Counted from the stretch's first letter, positions 23,328 through 32,662 are shown. The stretch is DNA of 36,832 bases from CAZFQG01 sp964520785 (GCA_964520785.1 CAZFQG010000043.1:1-36832); one strand, 5' to 3'. Notes: generated by a model from the sequence alone, not told the origin. Numbers and translations are program-made.

Positions 23328-24223
23328 CGGGCGCGGAGACTCTCCGACACGGCTTTCGCCATTGTGTCAATCGTTTCGAGCGGGTCATCCGCGAGGGGAT
23401 CCACGAGCACGACCTTGGCCCCCATGACGCGCGCGACCGCATCCGCCTGACGCCTGTCGAATTGGGGTTGGGTAAAGAGAACACTCACCCGATCCCGCCG
23501 CGCTTGAGCGACGAGTTCGCGAAGCTGTTTCGGCGCGAGTTGCCTGCCGCCGGTCTCTACCGAGACCTGCCTGAGGCCGTAGGCGTCGGCGAAATAGCCG
23601 TACGCCGGATGAAACACGTAAAACGCGCGTCCACGATACGACGTAAGCGTCTTGGCGACTCGCGAATCGAGGGCGTCGAGTTCCTTCTCCAATTCGGCCG
23701 CCCGGTCGAGATAGCCGTCGCGCCCTTCCGGGTCGATACGGCCCAGGACTTCGGCCGTGTTCTTCGCTAATACCTTCAAAGCGGAAGGGGCAAGCCAGAC
23801 GTGGGGATCCGATCCACCGTGGGCACACTGGTGATCATGCGCGTGGGAGTGGTCGTGATCGTGTTCGCACGCTCCCGGACCGAGTTGGCGGCGCTCGATG
23901 CCTTCGGTCATGTCGACGATTTCGACCGGTACGCTTTGTCCGCGGAGCTTCGGGACGATGGCCTCCTCGAACGAAAGACCGATCGTGAAATACACCTTGG
24001 CCTTGGCCAACCGCGCGGCCTGGAGCGGGCTCGGCTCGAAAGTGTGAGCATCCTTACCCGCAAAGACCAGCACCTGCGTCTGGACACGCTCGGCGCCGAT
24101 GCGCTCGACGATTTCCTTTTGCGGTGGAATACTGACGAAGACGGCGATCGGCTCGCCGCGTGACGGCGCGGCCCAACCGCAGGCGACCGTTAGGACCGCG
24201 ATTTTCGCGAACTGCATTGGCAT
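23324..24223 (-). CDS. znuA: Zinc-binding periplasmic protein of the ABC importer
   Basis: Cluster A-I solute-binding protein that captures Zn(II) outside the inner membrane and hands it to ZnuB. An N-terminal signal peptide is visible (AKIAVLTVACGWAAPSRGE). Metal-ligand candidates are the His in KDAHTFEPSP, DPHVWL and FHPAYGYFA, and an Asp in VLVDPLADDP. The flexible loop EHDHDHSHAHDHQCAHGG, at about residues 119-136, is a zinc-binding His-rich insertion and favours zinc over manganese. 299 residues. Two ATGs, at 24223 and 24217, are possible. It is the first gene of an overlapping four-gene operon. The 110 bases upstream carry no repressor box that I can identify. Confidence 0.92.
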   Translation of the reverse strand: MPMQFAKIAVLTVACGWAAPSRGEPIAVFVSIPPQKEIVERIGAERVQTQVLVFAGKDAHTFEPSPLQAARLAKAKVYFTIGLSFEEAIVPKLRGQSVPVEIVDMTEGIERRQLGPGACEHDHDHSHAHDHQCAHGGSDPHVWLAPSALKVLAKNTAEVLGRIDPEGRDGYLDRAAELEKELDALDSRVAKTLTSYRGRAFYVFHPAYGYFADAYGLRQVSVETGGRQLAPKQLRELVAQARRDRVSVLFTQPQFDRRQADAVARVMGAKVVLVDPLADDPLETIDTMAKAVSESLRAR

Positions 24224-24332
24224 GGGTGTTTCTCTTCGAAGGATTTCGGGAAACGAATCGGACGGGGGCTCGGTTCGGCTCTCGCCCTGCCGCCATTGCC
24301 GCGGCGAGGTACGGAAGCGCGAGCCGTTTTCC

Positions 24333-26849
24333 TCACGGTTTTTCTTCCGGTTCTTTTTCGGAAGGAGCCTCCGGGGTCGTCCGAGGCGTTCCGGTTTCGA
24401 TCAGCAGAATATCGACAACCAGGGGCAGTTCATTTCCCCCGGTCGAGGCCGGCTGGGCACCGGGTTGGGCCATGGGCTCCATCCCGGCTCCCGGCGCGGC
24501 GGCGCCGGCGCCTTGCTGGGTGATCATGATATCGATTGATCTCGTGACCCCAGGGACCTCGGACGCGCCGACACGGTCGAACCAGACGTACGAAGTAGTA
24601 TTCCGTTCTTTCGCCGATTTGGCCTGTCGGCGGTAGTGCGTGAGGGTCTTCTGGACGTGAAGCGACTCCTCGATCCGGAGGAAATGAATTCGCAGCGGAT
24701 CGACCGGCGCCGCCTGGAGTCCCTTCGGTGCGTCTTTCGGCCATTCGAGGTCGAACCGGGCCGTCACGTTGGCGTCCTTGTGTAATTTGATCGGAAAACC
24801 CTCGTCCGTCGCTTGTTGTCCCAGATTGAACGAAGCGGTCGCCAAATTGTCACACAAGTATTTGACCATCTTCTGGCTGGTTGCTTCCCATGATTGCTCG
24901 GGACCACCGATGTCTTGAGGAACCCCGTTTCCCGGGCGGCCGCGCGGGGCCGGCGTGGATTTATCCCAAGGGAGGGACTTTATCGTAATCAAGAATGCCG
25001 GATCCCAGACGACCTGCGTCGTCAAACCGGCCTGTTCCAAAACCTGTGGCCCGGTCCGCCACGTCTTTTCCAGTACCTGCTTCAGAACGGACCTCATCGC
25101 ATCGGTCGGGATCGTCGCGGCGATCATGAGCACGTTCACGAAACGATTATTCGCCGTGCCGTAACCGCCGGGAACCATTCCGGCCCCTTCCATTCCGGGA
25201 GCCCCGCCGAACGCCGCCGGCGCGGTTTCGCGCGGAGCGCCGGCGTTGAGGACCGCCCCCATCGCCGCCGCGAGCTGCGGGTTCCAAAGATACCTCGCGA
25301 TTTTATACGGGAGTTCCGGATCATTCTCAAAGGAGGCCGACCGCGAATCGATGCCCCCGAGACCCATGCCGGGCATTCCCATTCCTTCCATCGGACCGTA
25401 CGCCCCGGCTCCCGGCATGCCCCCCTCGCCGTATCCGCCGGAGGTGCCGGTCGACCACCGGCTTTTCTGCTTTCCTCCAGGTTCGTTGACCTGGCGTGGA
25501 GGTTCAATGATACCGAATATCCGTGCCAGGCCTTCGCTGGAATACTGCAAGAAGTACTGCTCCAGATTCTGCTTCGTTTGGTCGTCAACCTCCAAACTCA
25601 TGTACATCTTCAACTGAGCGCCGATATTCTCCGGAACCGGCTTCTCGATGATCGCGCGGAGTTTCTGGACCTTCTCCGCCGGCGTATTCGGATTCAGCAG
25701 GAATTCGGCCAGTTTCGTCCGGAATTCCTCGGAGGCGGTCGCTTCGACCGTCTGAATCAGAAGCTGCGTCAACTGATCGTTTCCATAGCCGCCCGGACCG
25801 TATCCTCCCGGGGCGTAACCCGACTCAAGCCCCATTCCGGGAGGCTGGCCGGGCATCATTCCCGCCGGTTCGCTCGGACTTTTCGCATATTCGGGCCACA
25901 ACTTCTCCGGTTGGGTGACCGCCTGGAATATGACCGCCTCCAACTCCGGCGTCGGTTCGGCGGCCAAGAGCTTAATCGCCTCGAGCCGGGCGGTCGGGTT
26001 GTCGTCCGTTTCGAATTTACCGGAAAAGACCTCCATCAGCGTCTTTTTTCCCCCGGGCGTACCGCTATAGCCCAACGCCTGGATGATCGTCTGGATCGTC
26101 TGTGCGTTCAAACCGCTCGGGCCGGCCGGCCCCCCCATCCCAGGCATCATGCCTTCATATCCCATGCCCATCGACGGGTTCACCGGCTTCTCCTCTTCCT
26201 TGGGCTTCTCGGTCTTCGCGAGAAGCTTCCGAAGCAGTTCGACCGTCTTCTCCTCTCCTTTTCCGGTTCGTACCAGATGGACAACCGCTTCATTCAGACG
26301 GTAGTCGTTCTCTTTTTTCGCGTCGAGATAGTCTTCTTCCTTCCACTCGGCGAAGTCCTGGGGCCGCTGTTTCTGTTGAGGCTGGCCGTAACCACCCCCA
26401 TGCATTCCTTCCATTCCCATGCCCGGCATCATCTCGCCAGGGGGCATTCCGCCGGGAACCATCTCCCCCGGGGGCATGTCTCCGGGCATCGGTCCGGGTC
26501 CACCCGGCATGGGGCCTCCGGCCATATCGCCCGGCATGCCGGAATCCGCTGGGGGGCTCATTGGATCGGACGGCACCGGTTCCCCGGGCATTCCAGGGGG
26601 AGGAGCCATGTCCGCGCCAGGATCTACCGCCGCGTGAGGCGCCGGTTCCGGAGGGGGCGGAGTAGCGTCACCACCGGAACAGCCGAACACCGCGACGCCT
26701 ACGCCGAGCAATAAGCCCAGCGCGAAAACCTTGCGGATCGCGAACTTGGAAAAAGGGAATAACGCCCGCCGATCGCTCGTCGGCGGCAAGGGTAGGAGAG
26801 ACGGTGAATTCTTCATCCACGCCATCGAACCGGCTCTCGATGTTTTCAT
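24333..26849 (-). CDS. Met/Pro/Gly-rich lipoprotein of unknown function
   Basis: Not recognised as a named family. 838 residues from the ATG at 26849, which has GGAG seven bases upstream. After a long basic n-region the sequence FALGLLLGVGVAVFGC is a lipoprotein signal with the lipidated Cys at residue 57. Residues 60-155 are a low-complexity tract rich in Met, Pro and Gly (units like GGMPPGEMMPGMGM), and further Met/Gly-rich linkers separate helical stretches (around 230-250, 335-360 and 475-500). Helical segments such as EEFRTKLAEFLLNPNTPAEKV recall repeated alpha-helical scaffolds. The C-terminal 200 residues look globular (ASFNLGQQATDEGFPIKL, YVWFDRVGASEVPGVTR). It is encoded upstream of znuA on the same strand, 110 bases away, but no link to zinc is evident. 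Confidence 0.75.
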   Translation of the reverse strand: MKTSRAGSMAWMKNSPSLLPLPPTSDRRALFPFSKFAIRKVFALGLLLGVGVAVFGCSGGDATPPPPEPAPHAAVDPGADMAPPPGMPGEPVPSDPMSPPADSGMPGDMAGGPMPGGPGPMPGDMPPGEMVPGGMPPGEMMPGMGMEGMHGGGYGQPQQKQRPQDFAEWKEEDYLDAKKENDYRLNEAVVHLVRTGKGEEKTVELLRKLLAKTEKPKEEEKPVNPSMGMGYEGMMPGMGGPAGPSGLNAQTIQTIIQALGYSGTPGGKKTLMEVFSGKFETDDNPTARLEAIKLLAAEPTPELEAVIFQAVTQPEKLWPEYAKSPSEPAGMMPGQPPGMGLESGYAPGGYGPGGYGNDQLTQLLIQTVEATASEEFRTKLAEFLLNPNTPAEKVQKLRAIIEKPVPENIGAQLKMYMSLEVDDQTKQNLEQYFLQYSSEGLARIFGIIEPPRQVNEPGGKQKSRWSTGTSGGYGEGGMPGAGAYGPMEGMGMPGMGLGGIDSRSASFENDPELPYKIARYLWNPQLAAAMGAVLNAGAPRETAPAAFGGAPGMEGAGMVPGGYGTANNRFVNVLMIAATIPTDAMRSVLKQVLEKTWRTGPQVLEQAGLTTQVVWDPAFLITIKSLPWDKSTPAPRGRPGNGVPQDIGGPEQSWEATSQKMVKYLCDNLATASFNLGQQATDEGFPIKLHKDANVTARFDLEWPKDAPKGLQAAPVDPLRIHFLRIEESLHVQKTLTHYRRQAKSAKERNTTSYVWFDRVGASEVPGVTRSIDIMITQQGAGAAAPGAGMEPMAQPGAQPASTGGNELPLVVDILLIETGTPRTTPEAPSEKEPEEKP

Positions 26850-27017
26850 GCGATGCTCCAGAAAAAAACAGGAAAATCGGTACCCGCTTAAGTATGACAT
26901 AGATGGCGTTCTAATACTACCCTGTTTTTCAAGAGATTAGTGCAATCGTAGGACATGCGTTTACTTCAAAAAGGGGGTGTCTCACCAAGCCCGCGATCCT
27001 TCCCAACCTCGTGTCGC

Positions 27018-27046
27018 TTGGAGAAGAAGGGTTCATCCCCTATAAT
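27018..27046 (+). promoter_or_regulatory. Predicted sigma70-type promoter of the HEAT/TPR gene
   Basis: TTGGAG (27018-27023) and a perfect TATAAT (27041-27046) are 17 bases apart, giving a 5' UTR of about 100 bases before the start at 27156. The rest of the 306-base divergent region between the lipoprotein gene and this one holds nothing else that I can support. Confidence 0.55.
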
Positions 27047-27155
27047 TCTAGGGTGCCCGGAAACCCTTACTCAGCGGGCGTCGGCTTTGCCGGCGTCAAT
27101 CAGTCGGTCGGTCCGCGGTTTCAGAAGGTGATCTGACAAGGATGCGAAGTGGAAA

Positions 27156-29288
27156 ATGAACGCGATTTTTCCCATTTCTTCGACGCTATTGCCGCCGTTT
27201 TGTAGATTTGGCGAAACGCCCTTCCTTACGGCGAGCCCTTCGCGGGGTGCCGTCCGGGTTGGGGGGTGGGCGGCGAAGTTCGTCGCGTTGGTCGTCCTTT
27301 TTCTCGTGAATGCGTGGGGTCCGTTCTTGGCCGAGGCGGCGGACGACAACGCGACCCCGAAAGAAACGGAATCGCGGGTTGAAGGCCTGATCCTCCAATT
27401 GGGGGATGATGATTTCGAGCGGAGAGAAGCGGCCCAGGCGGCCCTCGCGAGAATGGGGCCCAGCGCCGTGGCGGCCCTGACCCGGGCAAAGGAGCATGAG
27501 GACTTCGAGATCGCGTGCCGGGCAAGATACCTTCTCGACCGGATTCGGATCGCCTGGACCCGGCCGAATGATTTGCCGTTGGTGAAGGAGCTTTTCGCGC
27601 GGTACGACTATCTTTCGGACGCGGAAAAGGTGATCCGGATTCAGTTGATGCAGTCGCAACCGGCCGAAATCCGCGCGATCACGCTGGGCCGGGTCACGCG
27701 AAACGAACCGAATCCGAATCTTTCGAAGCTTGCGGCGCTGGGGTTATTGGGCGTCCAGCCGCTGAGGATCGCGACCGCTTCCGGTCTGGATTTGGCGCAG
27801 AGCATGATGCTGGACGAAGAGCGGTTTTTCGGGAACGCGCGGATTCCGAACGTCGCCGGGATTCAGATTCAAGGGGGCATGTTTTTCCCCGGAAATCCGA
27901 TGTTGGAATTCGAGCTCGATCCGACGGAGTTGATGGATCCGTTGAATTCGATGAACGCCTCGGGGGGGGAGAATCCCGCCGCGGAGTCGTTCGACCCGGC
28001 GGTCTACAGGGACTCGATCGAGCGCGAATTGGGAGACTGCGACCGGCCGGGAGCCGGTTGGGTCCGCGCCGTTTCCCGGTTCGAGGCCGAAAGGGACGTC
28101 GGCGCGTTCCTTTCTCAATGGCGCGGCTTCCGTGAAGCGGAGGCGAGTCCGGAGGGGGGGGGAGATGCCAGGGATGGTCAACTGCAAAAGGCGATCGCGG
28201 ACCAGTTGCTCTGGTACGAGGCGAACGTCCTTTTCCGGGAGGGAAGGAAGGAGGAGGGGCTCGTCGCGGCGAAGGAGTTGATGGAGACCGCCGCGATCGG
28301 TTCGGCCGAGTTGGAGCTGCTCGTGGAGTGGTTTACGAAATCGGACGAAAGCGCGCTTCTGGAGCAGCTCAGCACCGAACGCGCGGAGGAGTTCAGCCGG
28401 AATCCGCTTCTGCTGTATCAAATCGCGGAGGGTTTCAGGAAGGCCGGAGATGAAACGAGGGCGGAATCGGTCGCGCGGCGCGCGGCGATGCTTAATCGGG
28501 GTGGCTCGCCCATGGACATACTCAAGCATCAACAAGTCGCCTCCATCCTATGGGAGCGAGGTTCGATCTCCTGGGCGGAGCGGGAACTTCAGGCCATCCT
28601 CGATATGGCTCAACCGGGAAGTACCTTCGCCTTGAGAGCGCAATACCATCTCTCGCGGCTCCAATTCGAGGACGAGCGACCAATGGACGCGGCGAAGGGC
28701 CTGGAGAAACTCCTGGACGCCGAACGGGCGAAGGGAGAACTCAATCCGACGCTCGCGCAATACCAGATACAGTGCGATTACTACTACTCCCAGCACTACC
28801 GGCGGATCGGCGAGCGCGAGAAGGAACGTGAGTACCTGGAAAAAGTGCTGGCGGCGAATATGATTGATTCCGAGACGATGATCGACGTTCTGATCGCCGC
28901 CTGGCAGGCCGAGGGGCTTTCGGAAAGAACGCGGAGGAACTTAAAAACCCGTATCGAGACGATGCTTGCTCGAGATTTCCGAGTGCTCGCCGCCCGGCCG
29001 GATGATCCGACGGCGTACAACAACTACGCTTGGCTGGCCGCGAACACGAAACTGGGAGACTTGAAGCAGGCGCTGGAGTTTTCGAAGAAGTCGATCGAGA
29101 TCGCCGGCGAGAATTACGCCTATTTGGATACGCTGGCCCATTGCTACCACGCCCTGGGCGATTTCGAGAACGCGGTGAAGTATCAGGAGAAAGCGGCGGC
29201 GCTGGCGCCGCACGCGAAGGTGATTACCTCCAAGCTCGACTTCTTCCTGGAGGAGCGCGACGCCGCGAGGGAGAAGGAATCCCCATGA
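27156..29288 (+). CDS. Secreted or membrane-anchored HEAT/TPR-repeat protein
   Basis: 710 residues. After a long N-terminal stretch, a hydrophobic segment (AKFVALVVLFLVNAWGPFLAEA, about 40-60) is either an uncleaved anchor or a signal peptide. Next comes a HEAT-like repeat, LGDDDFERREAAQAALARMG (about 82-101), common in planctomycetal proteins. The middle contains a Met/Phe/Pro-rich loop (about 230-265). The C-terminal half is made of TPR-like helices, clearest at the end: DPTAYNNYAWLAANTK, ALEFSKKSIEIAGEN and YLDTLAHCYHALGDFENAVK, then YQEKAAALAPHAK. TPR proteins usually scaffold complexes; no specific partner can be named. It overlaps the downstream hydrolase gene by four bases (ATGA). Ribosome-binding site weak (AAGTGG). 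Confidence 0.8.
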   Translation: MNAIFPISSTLLPPFCRFGETPFLTASPSRGAVRVGGWAAKFVALVVLFLVNAWGPFLAEAADDNATPKETESRVEGLILQLGDDDFERREAAQAALARMGPSAVAALTRAKEHEDFEIACRARYLLDRIRIAWTRPNDLPLVKELFARYDYLSDAEKVIRIQLMQSQPAEIRAITLGRVTRNEPNPNLSKLAALGLLGVQPLRIATASGLDLAQSMMLDEERFFGNARIPNVAGIQIQGGMFFPGNPMLEFELDPTELMDPLNSMNASGGENPAAESFDPAVYRDSIERELGDCDRPGAGWVRAVSRFEAERDVGAFLSQWRGFREAEASPEGGGDARDGQLQKAIADQLLWYEANVLFREGRKEEGLVAAKELMETAAIGSAELELLVEWFTKSDESALLEQLSTERAEEFSRNPLLLYQIAEGFRKAGDETRAESVARRAAMLNRGGSPMDILKHQQVASILWERGSISWAERELQAILDMAQPGSTFALRAQYHLSRLQFEDERPMDAAKGLEKLLDAERAKGELNPTLAQYQIQCDYYYSQHYRRIGEREKEREYLEKVLAANMIDSETMIDVLIAAWQAEGLSERTRRNLKTRIETMLARDFRVLAARPDDPTAYNNYAWLAANTKLGDLKQALEFSKKSIEIAGENYAYLDTLAHCYHALGDFENAVKYQEKAAALAPHAKVITSKLDFFLEERDAAREKESP

Positions 29289-30073
29289 AAGAAATGCTCG
29301 TGAACGGGAGCCGCCTCGCGTACCGGGACGAAGGGACCGGAAAGCCGCTCTTGTTGATTCATGCCTTTCCGTTGGACCACACGGTTTGGGAACATCAGTT
29401 CGAGGTCTTTTCTCGCGCGCGTCGGGTCCTTCTTCCCGACTTGCCCGGCTTCGGCCGGAGTGAGCCGCGAGCGGATGTCGTCACCATGGAACGATTCGCC
29501 GACGATCTGGCCGCGATGCTTGCGTCGCTGGAGATCGACGAGCCGGTCACCGTCGGAGGGATCTCCATGGGCGGGTACATCGCGTTCGCCTTCCGGCGGA
29601 AGTATCCCCAACTCACCGGCGCGTTGTTGCTGTGCGATACCAGGGCGAAGGCGGACACCCCGGCGAACGCGGCGCTGCGGCTGAAGGCGGCGGAGCAGTT
29701 CCTCGGTGAAGGAATGGCCGCGGCCGCGGAAGAGATGCCCTCGAAATTCCTCTCGCCCAAAACCCTGGCCGAAAGACCGGACGTGGTCGAATCGATCCGC
29801 TCCGTCATCCGCCGGACGTCTCCCGCGGGAGCTGCCGCGGCGAATCGGGGAATGGCACGGCGTCCGGACATGGAAGAGGAACTTCCGCGGATCGACGTAC
29901 CCACCCTGGTTATCGTCGGCGAGGACGACCGGATTTCTCCCCCGGAGGAAATGGCCCTGATCGCCTCGCGCATTCCGGGAGCCCGATTCGAGACGATTCC
30001 GGAAGCCGGTCACCTTTCACCGCTGGAGAACCCGGCGGCGTTCAACGCGACGACGGCCGGATTCCTGGCGTGA
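29285..30073 (+). CDS. Alpha/beta-fold hydrolase, enol-lactonase-like
   Basis: 262 residues of a soluble alpha/beta hydrolase. The oxyanion region is LLIHAFPLDHTVWEHQ. The nucleophile elbow GGISMGG carries Ser 94. The acid is the Asp of VGEDDRISPP (214 or 215), and the base is His 243 in EAGHLSPLENP. The overall pattern, including LLPDLPGFGRSE and PRIDVPTLVIVGEDD, is closest to 3-oxoadipate enol-lactonase and related esterases, but no other catechol-pathway gene is present, so the substrate is open. The ATG at 29285 overlaps the upstream stop as ATGA, with AAGGA about eight bases before. A longer in-frame start at 29030 would run inside the upstream gene and is rejected. Confidence 0.88.
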   Translation: MKEMLVNGSRLAYRDEGTGKPLLLIHAFPLDHTVWEHQFEVFSRARRVLLPDLPGFGRSEPRADVVTMERFADDLAAMLASLEIDEPVTVGGISMGGYIAFAFRRKYPQLTGALLLCDTRAKADTPANAALRLKAAEQFLGEGMAAAAEEMPSKFLSPKTLAERPDVVESIRSVIRRTSPAGAAAANRGMARRPDMEEELPRIDVPTLVIVGEDDRISPPEEMALIASRIPGARFETIPEAGHLSPLENPAAFNATTAGFLA

Positions 30074-30219
30074 GCGGCGCGGTTCGGCGGTTCAATCCGG
30101 TCAAGCGGCCGCGACTGAAGGGGCTTTCGCGTTTTGGCGAGCGTTATTCTCTCGCTCGAACGTACAAAGCGTCCCTTTTTCCGTTCCAGGCGAGGTTTCG
30201 TAATGGAAAGCCGAGTCGC

Positions 30220-30257
30220 GGCGTTGGAAACGCCCAGAAGAGATTATAATTAATTAT
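30220..30257. promoter_or_regulatory. Hairpin and AT-rich palindrome upstream of the PP2C gene
   Basis: GGCGTT-GGA-AACGCC (30220-30234) is a perfect six-base stem with a three-base loop. ATAATTAATTAT (30246-30257) is a perfect 12-base palindrome that overlaps a TATAAT (30245-30250). TTGGAA at 30224-30229 could be a -35 box but leaves only 15 bases of spacer. The promoter reading is weak; the palindrome is conspicuous in high-GC DNA. Confidence 0.35.
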
Positions 30258-30321
30258 GCTTGGCGGAGACCGTATGTCAATAACAAACCAGCACGAATAA
30301 TTACTATTGTCAGCACCAGCA

Positions 30322-31575
30322 ATGACTCCGAATGCCGAATCTTGGAATCACGGGCTGCGGATCGGCGCCAAGACCCATGTCGGCATGGTCCGGGGGAACA
30401 ATCAGGATAACCTGGCGGTGATTCCGGCCTCGAGCCGGAAGGAGTGGATCGAGAAGGGGCATCTGTTCGTCGTCGCGGACGGAATGGGTGCGCACGCGGC
30501 CGGAGAACTTGCCTCCAAAATCGCCGTCGACCGGATTCCGCTGGCCTACCGGAAGCGGGCCGATCTGGCGCCGCACGAGGCGCTCCGATACGCGATTGAA
30601 TCGGGCCATTCGGCCATTTTCGAGCGGGGCCAGAGCTCGGAGGAATTCCGCGGAATGGGAACGACGGTCAGCGCGCTGGTGTTGTTGCCGCAGGCGGCGT
30701 TCGTCGGTCACGTGGGTGACAGCCGCGTCTACCGGCTCCGCGGGGGGCGGTTCGAACAGCTCACGTTCGATCACAGCCTGTTTTGGGAATTTCGCGCAGC
30801 CGGCCAGATCGACGACGAAGAGGTCATCAGCTACGTTCCCAAGAACATCATCACGCGTTCCCTGGGGCCGAAGGAAGAGGTGGACGTCGATTTGGAAGGT
30901 CCCTTTCCGCTGGAAGTCGGCGATGCGTTTCTTCTGTGCAGCGACGGGCTCAGCGGTTTCGTCAGCGACGAGGAAATGGCCGTCTTGATCGAAACGCTGC
31001 CTCCAGAGGAGGCGGTGGATGTTCTCGTCGACATGGCGAACCTGCGCGGAGGTCGCGACAACATCACGGTAATCGTCGTGCGGCTCGGCGATTCCACGGC
31101 CGTCGAACCCGGAGAAATCCGGGTTCCCGCCGCCCCCGAGGAACGGCGCCGGAGGGTTTCTCCTCTGTTTTGGGGCACAGCAGGAATTTCGCTTCTTCTG
31201 GGCCTCGGGGGATTCGCGTCCGGATTCTGGTCGGTCGGGTGGTGCGGCGTGCTCGGGGCCTGCGTGTTCGGATTGCTGGGTTTCTTCCGCGCCGGCGGTT
31301 CGACGACGGTTCTTTCCGGCCGGTTGGGCAAGGCCCCTTACGTCCGGTACGACGACCTCCCTTACCGGAAGGTTCTCCAGCAAGTCGCCGATATGCTCCG
31401 CGACCTCCGGGACGCGGCGATCCGCCAGGATTGGCCGGTCGATTGGTACAAGTTCAAACAATACGAAAACCACATCCGCGCCGTCTCCGACTCCATGCCC
31501 AAGGAAGCCGTTTCCACCTATGCCAGGGCGATTCACTTTCTGATGTCGCAGTTGTCGCGCGATTCTCAAGGGTAG
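30322..31575 (+). CDS. PP2C-family Ser/Thr protein phosphatase with membrane anchor
   Basis: Metal-dependent phosphatase that would reverse Ser/Thr phosphorylation by Hanks-type kinases, common in planctomycetes. The catalytic domain covers about residues 12-255: GMVRGNNQDN, FVVADGMGAHAAGELAS, GMGTTVSAL, GHVGDSRVYRLRGG, LLCSDGLSGFVSDEE and GGRDNITVIVV. These supply the usual metal-binding Asp residues (in NQDN, ADGMG, CSDGLS and GRDN). Two hydrophobic segments follow (LFWGTAGISLLLGLGGFASG and CGVLGACVFGLLGFF), then a roughly 90-residue helical cytoplasmic tail (VRYDDLPYRKVLQQVADMLR). The tail is not a known sensor domain. ATG at 30322 is preferred to the TTG at 30307. No partner kinase is in the window. 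Confidence 0.9.
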   Translation: MTPNAESWNHGLRIGAKTHVGMVRGNNQDNLAVIPASSRKEWIEKGHLFVVADGMGAHAAGELASKIAVDRIPLAYRKRADLAPHEALRYAIESGHSAIFERGQSSEEFRGMGTTVSALVLLPQAAFVGHVGDSRVYRLRGGRFEQLTFDHSLFWEFRAAGQIDDEEVISYVPKNIITRSLGPKEEVDVDLEGPFPLEVGDAFLLCSDGLSGFVSDEEMAVLIETLPPEEAVDVLVDMANLRGGRDNITVIVVRLGDSTAVEPGEIRVPAAPEERRRRVSPLFWGTAGISLLLGLGGFASGFWSVGWCGVLGACVFGLLGFFRAGGSTTVLSGRLGKAPYVRYDDLPYRKVLQQVADMLRDLRDAAIRQDWPVDWYKFKQYENHIRAVSDSMPKEAVSTYARAIHFLMSQLSRDSQG

Positions 31576-31744
31576 CCCACGTCCGATCCCGGCGAATTCT
31601 CGTTCTTCGGCCTCCTCCAGGCGAGCGAAGCGAGGGCGATGAACGACTTTCGTTCCTCGCCGAGCACGACGCCCGCCGGCCTTGGCCGAACCACCGCGTC
31701 CTCGACAAGCAGCTAGCGGTGTAGGCCGGCTACGCCCGCGGCAT

Positions 31745-32662
31745 TCACTCCTTCGCGAGGGCCAAAGAGCCCAGGCCGTAGAACGTGTATTCCACGTCGG
31801 GCGTCTCGTCCCATGCGCCGGCGCGGAAGCCGCCCTCGGGGCATTCCAGGGAATCGACGAATCGGAGAATGGCCGATCGATCGACGGAGTCGGCCGCGCC
31901 CAGGTGACGCAGGGCGACGAATCCGGTGAACGTGCTCAGGAGATCGGCGAAGGGGATTCTCTCCGCCGCTTTGAAGCCGCCCTCCGAGGTTTGCATCGAC
32001 CGGAGGAACTCGGCGGCACGGCGGCGAATCCGCGCATCACGGTCTTCCAGGATTTCCAGCAGGGCGACGGCCGCGCCGGTTGGATTGACGCCGCCGGCGC
32101 GCATCTGGACCGCTTCGGCGAAACCGCCGTCCTCCCGGCGGCGCGACCGAACGAAACGGAGAATCTCGTCGGGCCTGAATGGCTGGATGCCGAGCAATTC
32201 CCCGCACGCGGTAATCAGAAACGTATTGTACAGACTGCCGTATTTGCTTCTTTCCGTCTTGGCGAAGCTGCCGTCGTCGCGTGCCAGCGGCTCGATGACG
32301 GCCTCGAACGTCCTTTGCCGTTGGGCGGCCGAATCGAACGCGAAGTCATGTCCGGAGGCTTGCAGCATCAGATCGCAGAAGAGCAACGAGAGAAAGTCGA
32401 CCGGAGAAGGAGAGGATGCGAGCCGTTCCCGCAGGAATCGGCAAAGGGGCTTGCGGACGGAATCGGGAATTCCACCCAACAGAACCAACACTCGCAGCGC
32501 GAAGCCGGTGTAGTAGGCGTCACTCGATCCGTCCCGGTTGGAAAAACCGCCGTCCGAGTTCTGCGCGGCAAGGAGGAACCGGCGATGCCGGGCCCTTCCG
32601 TCGGCATCGATTCCGCCCGACCGGGCGGCCAATTCGACGGCAAGTCGAGCTAGATACGACAT
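31745..32662 (-). CDS. Prenyltransferase/squalene-cyclase-type alpha-alpha barrel protein
   Basis: 305 residues built of repeats of the prenyltransferase or terpene-cyclase alpha/alpha-barrel: QNSDGGFSNRDG with SDAYYTGFALRVL, RREDGGFAEA with NPTGAAVALLEIL, QTSEGGFKAAE with FADLLSTFTGFVALRHL, and ECPEGGFRAGAWDETPD with EYTFYGLGSLAL. The pattern of a Gly-Gly-Phe turn followed by a helix matches protein geranylgeranyltransferase beta subunits and cyclases. The His of the zinc site expected in the last repeat of prenyltransferase beta subunits is not apparent, and there is no DxDD cyclase motif, so catalytic activity is doubtful. It overlaps the end of the adenosyltransferase gene by 13 bases and is the last gene of a three-gene operon. 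Confidence 0.8.
   Translation of the reverse strand: MSYLARLAVELAARSGGIDADGRARHRRFLLAAQNSDGGFSNRDGSSDAYYTGFALRVLVLLGGIPDSVRKPLCRFLRERLASSPSPVDFLSLLFCDLMLQASGHDFAFDSAAQRQRTFEAVIEPLARDDGSFAKTERSKYGSLYNTFLITACGELLGIQPFRPDEILRFVRSRRREDGGFAEAVQMRAGGVNPTGAAVALLEILEDRDARIRRRAAEFLRSMQTSEGGFKAAERIPFADLLSTFTGFVALRHLGAADSVDRSAILRFVDSLECPEGGFRAGAWDETPDVEYTFYGLGSLALAKE

Noticed and set aside
24224..24332. Terminator or Zur site between the lipoprotein gene and znuA
   Set aside because: A long imperfect hairpin (CGGCTC at 24276-24281 with GAGCCG at 24321-24326) exists, but the T-run is on the wrong side for minus-strand transcripts, and no Zur-like dyad was recognised.
26419..26640. Short tandem or CRISPR-like repeats
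   Set aside because: The repetitive look comes from Met/Pro/Gly codons in the lipoprotein gene; there are no regular repeats with unique spacers.
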